Shown in pieces: positions 1 through 5,743 of a stretch of DNA of 9,413 bases (position 1 is its first letter; every line of letters begins with the position of its first letter). The notes beneath the pieces are model-generated. The model was not told the origin of the DNA and did no database searches. It saw only the letters and a list, made by a program, of their open reading frames with translations. Position numbers and translations under genes: made by a program. The stretch lies in assembly GCA_021827285.1 (NCBI GenBank), contig JAKAWM010000063.1:1-9413 (forward strand), written 5' to 3'. This DNA comes from Actinomycetes bacterium (GTDB lineage Bacteria > Actinomycetota > Acidimicrobiia > Acidimicrobiales > Palsa-688).

Positions 1-84
1 TCTATGTTCACGGGGAAGGTTGCCCGGTCCTGGGCCGAGCACCACGCTCCTCTATGGTTGGACGAACTGGACCGGCCGAGCTGA
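1..84 (+). CDS. C-terminal end of an unidentified protein (5' truncated by window edge)
   Basis: The frame starting at base 1 is open for 27 codons and ends in TGA at 82-84. The visible tail contains ARSWAEHHAPLWLDELDRP, an amphipathic stretch with two Trp and mixed charges that reads like a genuine protein end, and its codons mostly end in G or C. I do not recognise a family from so few residues. The stop codon lies inside the first unit of the 25-bp tandem repeat that follows. The next gene starts 65 bp downstream on the same strand, so co-transcription is possible. It could also be a chance open frame in GC-rich DNA. Confidence 0.4.
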   Translation, partial: SMFTGKVARSWAEHHAPLWLDELDRPS

Positions 85-130
85 GCCGACCATGAGCAAA
101 AGGGGCTGAGCCGACCATGAGCAAAAAGGC
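81..130 (+). repeat. 25-bp tandem duplication ahead of the DUF1330 gene
   Basis: Units 81-105 and 106-130 match at 23 of 25 positions; the first 21 bases are identical and begin CTGAGCCGACCATGAGCAAA. Each unit carries an ATG (92 and 117). The first ATG gives a five-codon micro-ORF (Met-Ser-Lys-Arg-Gly-stop, 92-109). The second is in frame with the downstream gene and would add 11 residues to it. This looks like a recent slippage duplication. Confidence 0.85.
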
Positions 131-149
131 GAAAAATGGGGAGGCCGCA

Positions 150-455
150 ATGGCTGCTTATGTTATCTACCAGGGTGAGGTGCTCGACCCGCAACGCTAC
201 GAGGTGTACAAGCTGAAGGCGGCGGAAAGCATCGAGACCGCTGGGGGCAGGTACCTCGTCCGCGGTGGCGAGGTCGAGGTGCTGGAGGGTGACGCACCGG
301 CAGGTAGGACGGTGGTCGTGGAGTTCCCCGACCGCGAGACTGCCACCGGGTGGTACCGCGGCCAGATGTACACCGAGGCCCGCAAGCTCCGGGAGGGTGC
401 CGCCACCGCCCGCATGTACGTGGTCGAGGGCCTGGCTCCCCCGCCCGGGAGATGA
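150..455 (+). CDS. DUF1330 family small protein
   Basis: A 101-residue protein with the DUF1330 (dimeric alpha+beta barrel, ferredoxin-like) pattern. It has an N-terminal strand AAYVIYQGEV (2-11), a DPQRYEVYK helix start (13-21), the strand pair GGRYLVRGGEVEVLEG (32-47), then VVVEFPDRETATGWY (55-69) and the final ARMYVVEG strand (87-94). The usual family length is about 95-100 residues, so it is complete. Family members are small cytoplasmic proteins of unsettled function, and I assign no reaction. I chose ATG 150 because GGGGAGG (138-144) sits 5 nt upstream and the family begins with this strand. ATG 117 in the tandem repeat would add 11 Lys-rich residues and has no good ribosome site. It converges with the kinase gene, 13 bp stop to stop. 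Confidence 0.85.
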   Translation: MAAYVIYQGEVLDPQRYEVYKLKAAESIETAGGRYLVRGGEVEVLEGDAPAGRTVVVEFPDRETATGWYRGQMYTEARKLREGAATARMYVVEGLAPPPGR

Positions 456-458
456 CGA

Positions 459-479
459 CGGGCCAGCCTCACCGGCCCG
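459..479. terminator. Possible bidirectional hairpin between convergent genes
   Basis: CGGGCC (459-464) and GGCCCG (474-479) can form a 6-bp GC stem around a 9-nt loop. It starts just after the DUF1330 stop and spans the kinase stop. No T-run follows on either strand, so it would be a weak or atypical terminator at best. Confidence 0.3.
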
Positions 480-1935
480 GCTGTGGCCCCATCGTGGCTG
501 AGCTCAGGCGGGCCGCGTCCTTCCAGCGCTCGAAGGCGGTGCCCAGCAGGCGGTGGGCACGCCGATCAGGTTGCACCCTGCTCACCGCGTGAGGCTGGCG
601 ATCGACCTCCCCGACGATCCCGGCGGCCTGGCCACCCAGCAATGCTGCCCCCCGAGCTGAGGCATTGGGGTCCTCAACCACCAATAGCGTCTTGTCCAGC
701 ACGTCACAGAGAAGCTGGCGCCAGGCGGGGTGGAGACTTCCACCCCCGGCAAGGTAAAGCGACGGCACGGCACTGAGCTCTGGCAAGGTGGCGGCCGCCT
801 CGGCGATCGAGAAGGCAACCCCCTCGAAGACCGAACGCAGCACGTCCGCCCGGTCATGACCAAGCTCAAGCCCCATAAAACCTCCACGGGCGGAGGCGTT
901 CATGGAGGGCGACCGGGCGCCCGTCAAATGGGGGACAAACAAGGCCCCCCTGGCGCCCTCGGGGCTGGCGGCAAGGAGTTTGTACGCCTCCTCCCAGGTG
1001 GCGGCAAATGTTTCCAGTGCCCACGTGAGGGCCACCCCCGCCACCTGCACGGCGGCCAACGCATACCAAATATCGGGGACGGCGGACGCAAAAACGTGGT
1101 AGCGGAGGCCCGGATCGGCCTGCGGCTGGCACCTCAAGGTGACAACCTGGGCAGCTGACCCCACGGTGAGTTGGACCGGTCCCACCACGGACAAGCCGGT
1201 GCCCACCAGGGCAGCCGCAGTGTCAGAACTTCCGAAGGCTACAGGAATGCCCGCCGGCAGCCCCAACTCCCGGGCGGCCCAGGGGCTGAGACCGCCTGCC
1301 ACCTCGCTGGACCGGCCAAGGGGAGCGAGCAGGGACGTAGGCAGGCCAAGGGCGTTCATGAGCCCGAAAGCCCAAGCGTTTTGCCGCAAATCGAAAAGAA
1401 GGGTGCCGGACGCATCGCCGGGCTCGCTCCCCGCTTGGCCCACCAGGCGGAGACGGAGCCAGTCTTTGGGTTGCAGGGCCCAGTCAGCTTCCTCCAAAGC
1501 CCCGGCCTCGTGGGCGGCCAGCCAGTGGAGCAGGGGGCCCGCCATGCCGGGCACTAATGGGTTGCCGAGTGTGCGGAGCAGGTCCGGAGCGAGGGCCCTG
1601 TAAGCGTCGAGGTCGCCCAGAGCTCGGCGGTCCAAGGAAAGGACCGCCGGACGGACGACGCTACCGTCCGCCCGAGCCAGCACAAGCCCGTGCATTTGAC
1701 CGGACAGCCCGATCCCGCCGACGCAGGCACCCGTGCCGCCCAGCACCTTTCGGACCACCTTCTTGACAGACGACCACCACTCTTCAGGATCCGACTCGAC
1801 CCAGTCGGGCTGCGGTCTCGACAAGGCTACCCGGGCCGACGCGACACTTAACTGGGTGCCGCTCGTGCTGAGGAGGACCGCCTTGGTAGAACCCGTGCCC
1901 AAGTCGATGCCCAGCGCGCAAGGACCTGACGGCAT
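469..1935 (-). CDS. xylB: FGGY-family carbohydrate kinase, xylulokinase-like
   Basis: A 488-residue ATP-dependent sugar kinase, typical full length for XylB. The N-terminal FGGY domain opens with the phosphate loop GIDLGTGSTKAV (9-20). It carries the substrate-contact motif GLSGQMHG (76-83), the LQPKDWLRLRL segment (154-164) and the xylulokinase-like GDASGTLLFD (173-182). Asp238 in FGSSDTAAALVG is the expected catalytic base. The C-terminal domain has the nucleotide motif AGGGSLHPAWRQLLCDVL (396-413) and NASARGAAL (424-432). D-xylulose to xylulose 5-phosphate is the default call, but FGGY members also act on ribulose, ribitol, erythritol and others. The usual W-x-D-x-R segment reads LSLDRR (99-104), lacking Trp, and the usual Asp-Asn after the catalytic Asp is Asp-Thr. 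Both leave specificity open. The start ATG lies 3 bp after the lacI stop with GAGGG 7 nt upstream, so the two genes form an operon, probably translationally coupled. Confidence 0.88.
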   Translation of the reverse strand: MPSGPCALGIDLGTGSTKAVLLSTSGTQLSVASARVALSRPQPDWVESDPEEWWSSVKKVVRKVLGGTGACVGGIGLSGQMHGLVLARADGSVVRPAVLSLDRRALGDLDAYRALAPDLLRTLGNPLVPGMAGPLLHWLAAHEAGALEEADWALQPKDWLRLRLVGQAGSEPGDASGTLLFDLRQNAWAFGLMNALGLPTSLLAPLGRSSEVAGGLSPWAARELGLPAGIPVAFGSSDTAAALVGTGLSVVGPVQLTVGSAAQVVTLRCQPQADPGLRYHVFASAVPDIWYALAAVQVAGVALTWALETFAATWEEAYKLLAASPEGARGALFVPHLTGARSPSMNASARGGFMGLELGHDRADVLRSVFEGVAFSIAEAAATLPELSAVPSLYLAGGGSLHPAWRQLLCDVLDKTLLVVEDPNASARGAALLGGQAAGIVGEVDRQPHAVSRVQPDRRAHRLLGTAFERWKDAARLSSATMGPQPGR

Positions 1936-1938
1936 CGG

Positions 1939-3042
1939 CTAGCCCTCGGCCACCAGAGCGTGCCTAGAGCGGGGCGGCTGTTCGGGGTGGCGCCTCGGCT
2001 GGGACCTGGCCGGCGGGGCTGAACCGTTCGGAGGGCAGCCGCACGATTCGCGGTGGACAAAGGTGCCAGGGAGCCTCGTGGCTTGGGGCGGGCCCGCGCC
2101 GTCTTTACCGGTCATGCGCCTGATCAAAAGGTTGACGACCGTGCTGGCAATTTGCAAGACCGGTTGCGCTATCGCGGTCAGGCGCGGATGGAAGACCTCG
2201 GCGAACTCGATGTCATCATAAGCGACCAGCGCTATGTCGTCGGGTACTCGCATCCCACGTTTGCGCAGCCCGGCGAGCACACCGATAGTCATGTAGTTGT
2301 TACCGGAGACGATGGCCGTCGGTGGGGCCGGCCTGTCCAAGAGCAAGCCGAGGGCTTGCTCCGCAGGGGCGGCCGCAGACCGTCCACTGGCCACCAGGTT
2401 GTGGTCGTAGCCCAGGCCCGAACGTTCGAGGCCCAGCCGGTAACCACGAATGCGCTCTTCTGTCGTGGACAGTCCCTTCAGCCCGCCAATGAAGCCGATG
2501 CGGCTATGGCCCAGGGCGGCCAAGTGCTCCACCAAGCTGGCGGTCGACTCGATGTTTTCGACACCCACCTGATCAAAGCGACTGTCAGCAAAACGGTCTA
2601 TAAGGACGGTCGGGACTTCCTCGGATAGTAGCCGGTCCAGCACAGGTTTTCTGTCTCCAGCCACCGGTGCCAGGACTATCCCGTCTACGCGCCGGCTGAG
2701 CAGCGCGTTAACAGCGTCGGCCTCGCCCTGGACACTGTCCCTGCTGTCGGCCAGGACCGAGCTGTACCCGTGGCGCCGACCGGCCCGCTCCATGGCCGCG
2801 ACGACGGCCACAAAGAAGCGGTTGGTCAGCGCCGACATCACGATGCCAATGAGGTGCGTGTCGGAGGTAACTAGGGAGCGAGCTATCCGGTTGGGCAAAT
2901 AGCCCGTCTCTTCGATGGCCTCAAGGACCCGCCGCCTTAGCTCGGTGCTGACCGGGCGGGTCCCGTTCACGACGTGGGAAACCGTGGACGCGGCGACCCC
3001 GGCACGGGCCGCCACGTCGGTCATGGTAACTGAGGACCTCAT
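1939..3042 (-). CDS. LacI-family transcriptional regulator
   Basis: A 367-residue repressor-type regulator. It has an N-terminal helix-turn-helix VTMTDVAARAGVAASTVSHV (5-24) followed by VNGTRPVS, and a hinge-helix segment YLPNRIARSLVT (48-59). A periplasmic-binding-protein-like effector domain follows (about 63-330), with the family marks ERIRGYRLGL (196-205) and VAYDDIEFAEV (273-283). After RESCGC (331-336) there is an unusual Pro/Arg-rich tail of about 30 residues not normal for the family. I chose ATG 3042 because it places the usual few residues before the VTMTDVA motif. No strong ribosome site is visible there. A TTG at 3096 would add 18 non-family residues, and ATG 3024 would cut into the motif. 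It is the first gene of a leftward operon with the kinase and lies divergent to the ABC genes. The operator cluster at 3113-3148 is its likely target and could also control its own promoter. Confidence 0.92.
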   Translation of the reverse strand: MRSSVTMTDVAARAGVAASTVSHVVNGTRPVSTELRRRVLEAIEETGYLPNRIARSLVTSDTHLIGIVMSALTNRFFVAVVAAMERAGRRHGYSSVLADSRDSVQGEADAVNALLSRRVDGIVLAPVAGDRKPVLDRLLSEEVPTVLIDRFADSRFDQVGVENIESTASLVEHLAALGHSRIGFIGGLKGLSTTEERIRGYRLGLERSGLGYDHNLVASGRSAAAPAEQALGLLLDRPAPPTAIVSGNNYMTIGVLAGLRKRGMRVPDDIALVAYDDIEFAEVFHPRLTAIAQPVLQIASTVVNLLIRRMTGKDGAGPPQATRLPGTFVHRESCGCPPNGSAPPARSQPRRHPEQPPRSRHALVAEG

Positions 3043-3112
3043 GCGTGCAAGGTCTAGCTGGTCGGGAGGGGCCCAGTCATGTTGAGAGGCTATCAAGGGC
3101 CGGCCAACTCTG

Positions 3113-3148
3113 GCAAGCGTTTGTACAAACGCTTGCGCAAACGCTTGC
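3113..3148. promoter_or_regulatory. Three abutting LacI-type operators
   Basis: Three 12-bp sites lie end to end with no gap: GCAAGCGTTTGT (3113-3124), ACAAACGCTTGC (3125-3136) and GCAAACGCTTGC (3137-3148). Each has the LacI-family core AARCGYTTG centred on CG (3118/3119, 3130/3131, 3142/3143), giving a strict 12-bp period. Sites 1 and 2 together form a perfect 24-bp palindrome (3113-3136); sites 2 and 3 are near-identical direct repeats (11 of 12). The array lies 71 bp from the lacI start and overlaps the rightward promoter. Binding by the adjacent LacI protein is inferred from this position. Confidence 0.85.
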
Positions 3149-3161
3149 TATAGGATATGAT
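3133..3161 (+). promoter_or_regulatory. Rightward sigma70-type promoter for the ABC operon
   Basis: A -10 box TATGAT (3156-3161, five of six to consensus) lies 17 bp after TTGCGC (3133-3138, weak -35, three of six). The -35 and spacer are covered by operators 2 and 3, so a bound repressor would exclude polymerase. Transcription would begin near 3168, leaving a leader of about 138 nt before the binding-protein ATG. Confidence 0.55.
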
Positions 3162-3190
3162 CCATCCGACACCCAGGGAGGGGCCCGCTC

Positions 3191-3239
3191 AGGAAGGAGG
3201 TCTGTTCAAGCGCGCCTGCTGCCACGGCTGGGACAGACC
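3191..3239 (+). promoter_or_regulatory. Leader hairpin carrying an orphan Shine-Dalgarno sequence
   Basis: The leader contains AAGGAGGT (3194-3201), a perfect complement of the 16S tail, yet no ATG, GTG or TTG follows at a usable distance. Its last three bases begin a 9-bp stem, 3199-3207 (GGTCTGTTC) with 3231-3239 (GGACAGACC, including one G-T pair), around a 23-nt loop. The real ribosome site of the next gene, AGGA at 3294-3297, lies about 100 nt further on. A regulatory role (standby ribosome site, transcript stabilisation, or relic of a lost start) is inference. Confidence 0.4.
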
Positions 3240-3305
3240 GCCCCTGGCCGCGGACCATCACGAACAATAACGATTACTAGCCTGTGGAAGGAAAGGAACG
3301 CTGCA

Positions 3306-4424
3306 ATGAAGTTAATTGAACGACACCGGGCGTTAGGGCGTAGGGCGGCCCGCAGTATCCTGTCAGCTGCCGCATGCACCGCCATGGTGGCCGCCTCGGT
3401 AGTGGCGACGGGCCCCGCTCCGGCGGGGGCTGTGCCAATGGCGGCAAAGAAGCAGATCAAGGTGGCGCTTATACTTAAGGACTTCATCAACCCTTACTGG
3501 ATCTTCATGGCCAAGGCCGCCACGGCCGAAGCCGCGAAACTTGGGATCCTCTTGGAAACGGCGGCCGGCACGTCTGACAGCGACACAAGCTCACAGATCT
3601 CAGCCATCGACGTCGCCATCGCAGCTGGCGACCAGGGTATCATCATCTCCCCGAACGGCCCCGGCGTCGACAGCGCCATTAACCAAGCCAAGAGAGCCGG
3701 GATATACGTTCTTGCCGTGGACACCGTCCCCACCCCAGCGGGCATCGTCGAACTTACTTATGCGACCAACAACACCCTGGCCGGCCAGCTCATCGGGAAG
3801 TACGCCGCCAAGCGCCTCAATGGCCAAACTGCCACCATCGCGCTCCTCGACGACGTGACCAACGAGGTCATCTCGGTGGACGTAGACCGGGACCACGGTT
3901 TTCTGGAAGGTATGGGCATCCCCGTGGGCAAGCCGAACATAAACGGCTTCGAGCCAAAGAGCGGACGGTACACGGGGGGCAAAGGCGGGTCATACACCAT
4001 CGCCTGCCAGCTTCCCACCCAGGGGAGCACCACGGGCGGCCAGAGCGCCATGGAGACCTGTCTGGCCAAGAACTCCGCCATCAACCTCGTTTACGCCATC
4101 AATGAACCTTCGGCTGAAGGCGCCGTGAAGGCCCTCCAGGACGCGCACAAAAAGGGCGTAACGCTTGTAACCATCGATGGAAGCTGTGCCAACCTGCCGT
4201 TTGTAAAGAGCGGCGCGATCGCCGCCACGGCCGGCCAGTTCCCCGGCAAGATGGCTGACCTTGGGCTCCAGGCGATTTACAACCTCGTCACCCGGCACAT
4301 CTTGCCCAAGGCCACTCCAGGGCTCAATTTCTACAACACGGGGACGGAAGTCTACACCAACAGCCCAGAGCCTGGCGTGCCCAGCATCAACACAACCCAG
4401 GCATTGCGGACGTGTTGGGGCTAG
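3306..4424 (+). CDS. frcB: Sugar ABC transporter substrate-binding protein, FrcB-like
   Basis: A 372-residue exported sugar-binding protein of the Peripla_BP_4 (ribose/xylose/fructose) type. Residues 1-42 are a Sec signal peptide: Arg-rich start, hydrophobic core 17-35, cleavage probable after AGA (40-42). No lipobox is present, since Cys24 follows Ala-Ala-Ala too early in the core. The mature part begins KKQIKVALILKDFINPYW (48-65) and keeps VLAVDTVPTP (135-144), RDHGFLEGMGI (195-205), AINEPSAEGAVKAL (264-277), TIDGSC (289-294) and a C-terminal TCWG. These correspond closely to FrcB as I remember it, including the terminal CWG. Four Cys remain in the mature chain (234, 252, 294, 370), two in or beside a Gly-rich insert at about 213-246. 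ATG 3306 is chosen for the signal peptide and AGGA 8 nt upstream. First gene of the importer operon. The ligand could be fructose, ribose, another ketose or a polyol. Confidence 0.9.
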   Translation: MKLIERHRALGRRAARSILSAAACTAMVAASVVATGPAPAGAVPMAAKKQIKVALILKDFINPYWIFMAKAATAEAAKLGILLETAAGTSDSDTSSQISAIDVAIAAGDQGIIISPNGPGVDSAINQAKRAGIYVLAVDTVPTPAGIVELTYATNNTLAGQLIGKYAAKRLNGQTATIALLDDVTNEVISVDVDRDHGFLEGMGIPVGKPNINGFEPKSGRYTGGKGGSYTIACQLPTQGSTTGGQSAMETCLAKNSAINLVYAINEPSAEGAVKALQDAHKKGVTLVTIDGSCANLPFVKSGAIAATAGQFPGKMADLGLQAIYNLVTRHILPKATPGLNFYNTGTEVYTNSPEPGVPSINTTQALRTCWG

Positions 4425-4446
4425 GCGTTGCTGGGCGCTTAGGTAC

Positions 4447-4500
4447 CATGAGACATGGGCTCAGCTTCCTCATTGAGACACAAGGCTCATTGAGACATAT
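4447..4500 (+). repeat. Short GAGACA direct repeats after the binding-protein gene
   Basis: CTCATTGAGACA occurs exactly at 4469-4480 and 4486-4497 (17-bp period). A related CATGAGACATGGG lies at 4448-4460, and the last copy continues into GAGACATATGGG. They fill the gap between the frcB-like stop and the stem-loop at 4536. No function is evident. Confidence 0.6.
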
Positions 4501-4535
4501 GGGCCCGATAGAGCAGTTGATGTCCTAGTGATGAC

Positions 4536-4574
4536 GGGCAACGGGCCGGTAGTCCTGCCACCGGCCCGTTGTCC
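4536..4574 (+). promoter_or_regulatory. Strong intra-operon stem-loop between frcB-like and frcC-like genes
   Basis: The arms 4536-4550 and 4560-4574 form a 15-bp stem with one G-T pair; the inner 12 bp (CAACGGGCCGGT with its complement) are perfect, and the loop is 9 nt. No T-run follows, so full termination is unlikely. The position, after a binding-protein gene and 31 bp before the permease start, is the classic place for an attenuator or 3'-end stabiliser that makes binding protein more abundant than the membrane components. Confidence 0.7.
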
Positions 4575-4604
4575 TGGCCATAAACCCACCGAGGTACAAC
4601 CGTT

Positions 4605-5741
4605 ATGGCTAACTTACCGCGACAGGACCAGCTGGTGAGCGATCGAGGCCCAGAGCCGCCTAGGGCCGTCCCGGCAGGCCAACGGGAAGCGCACCACGCC
4701 GAAGCATTGGAAGCGGCGAGACATCGCCACCGCTGGCAAGGCCCGCTCTACTCCCTCCAGCGGCTGCTCCACCGTCACGCGGCATTGGGGCCCCTATTGG
4801 TGCTCGTCCTCTCGGCAGGCGTGTTCGAGCTGCTGCACCCGGGCTTCCTCCGCCTTGAGAACATCTCGTTGATGCTCCAGCAGCTAGCGGTGCTCGGGTC
4901 TCTCGCCATCGGGCAGACGATGATAATGCTAACCGCAGGCATCGACCTGTCCGTTGGTGCACTCATGATATTGGCCCAGATGATAATGGGTGAGCTGGCT
5001 ATCAATTCGGGGGTGGACCCCGTCTTGGCCCTGGTCATCGGGGTAGCCTTCGGAGCGCTGATGGGCCTGGTCAATGGTGCCTTGACGGCCCGCGTCCGCC
5101 TCCCGCCTTTCATAGTCACCTTGGGCACCCTGGGCATATTCACGGCGATCGGGCTGCGCCTCTCGGGCGGGGCAACCTTGTTCTTCGGCGGGAGCGCCTT
5201 AGCCGGCAGCGCCATTTCCAGCTCGTCAAACGCCCTCTTATGGACGGGGACGTTCTTGTCTATCGGCTCGTTCACGGTCACCACCGGGGTCCTCTTGATG
5301 GTGGCGCTGTACATTGTCTTTGCTTACGTCTTGGCGTGGACAGCCTGGGGACGCCACGTGTACGCCGTCGGCGACGACCTGAACGCTGCCCGCCTGGCTG
5401 GGATCCGTGTCCGTTCGCTGATCGCCAGTGTCTACGTCGTGGCTGGGGCCATTTATGGCCTGGCCGCGTGGGTGCAAATTGGGCGCGTGGGCAGCGTGAG
5501 CCCCGACATTTCGTCGACCCTCAACCTGGACAGCATCACGGCAGTGGTGATCGGAGGCACTAGCCTGTTCGGAGGGCGCGGGGTGATGATCGGCACTTTG
5601 TTCGGTGCACTCATAGTCCAGGTGTTTAATACGGGCCTGGAGCTTGTGGGCGTCAACGCTCTCTACCTGCCCCTCGCTGAAGGTATCCTGGTCATAAGCG
5701 CGGTAGCGTTAGACCACTGGATCAGGGCTATCAAGGACTGA
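4605..5741 (+). CDS. frcC: Sugar ABC transporter permease, FrcC/RbsC-like
   Basis: A 378-residue inner-membrane permease of the BPD_transp_2 (RbsC/XylH/FrcC) family; it would act as a homodimer moving sugar from the binding protein to the cytoplasm. The hydrophilic, charged N-terminus of about 58 residues is longer than usual. Hydrophobic segments follow at about 60-77, 92-111, 115-130, 139-162, 168-186, 210-220, 225-246, 270-290, 311-345 and 355-369. Family marks include MLTAGIDLSVGALM (108-121), the NGALTARVRLPPFIVTLGT loop (157-175), the cytoplasmic coupling segment GRHVYAVGDDLNAARLAGI (249-267) and VIGGTSLFGGRG (315-326). The start has GAGGT (4591-4595) 9 nt upstream. It is downstream of the binding-protein gene and 2 bp from the ATPase gene. 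The fructose-type assignment rests on its neighbours; alone it could be any sugar permease of the family. Confidence 0.9.
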   Translation: MANLPRQDQLVSDRGPEPPRAVPAGQREAHHAEALEAARHRHRWQGPLYSLQRLLHRHAALGPLLVLVLSAGVFELLHPGFLRLENISLMLQQLAVLGSLAIGQTMIMLTAGIDLSVGALMILAQMIMGELAINSGVDPVLALVIGVAFGALMGLVNGALTARVRLPPFIVTLGTLGIFTAIGLRLSGGATLFFGGSALAGSAISSSSNALLWTGTFLSIGSFTVTTGVLLMVALYIVFAYVLAWTAWGRHVYAVGDDLNAARLAGIRVRSLIASVYVVAGAIYGLAAWVQIGRVGSVSPDISSTLNLDSITAVVIGGTSLFGGRGVMIGTLFGALIVQVFNTGLELVGVNALYLPLAEGILVISAVALDHWIRAIKD

Positions 5742-5743
5742 GC

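Noticed and set aside
730..1603. Plus-strand open frames across the kinase region
   Set aside because: Antisense shadows of the FGGY kinase in GC-rich DNA, with Pro/Arg/Gly-rich composition typical of wrong frames.
2053..2628. Long plus-strand open frame (191 codons)
   Set aside because: Lies wholly antisense to the lacI coding region, whose domains are unambiguous; no family motif or ribosome site supports it.
3043..3096. TTG start for the LacI regulator adding 18 residues
   Set aside because: Extra residues do not match the family, there is no ribosome site, and an ATG at 3042 sits at the usual distance from the helix-turn-helix.
3113..3148. Operator array considered as a CRISPR-like or origin iteron repeat
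   Set aside because: Units are 12 bp with no spacers, match LacI-family half-site logic and overlap a promoter beside a lacI gene; no replication or cas gene is present.
3045..3305. In-frame upstream extension of the binding protein
   Set aside because: It would cover the operators and promoter and bury the signal peptide; the ATG at 3306 with AGGA 8 nt upstream is clearly better.
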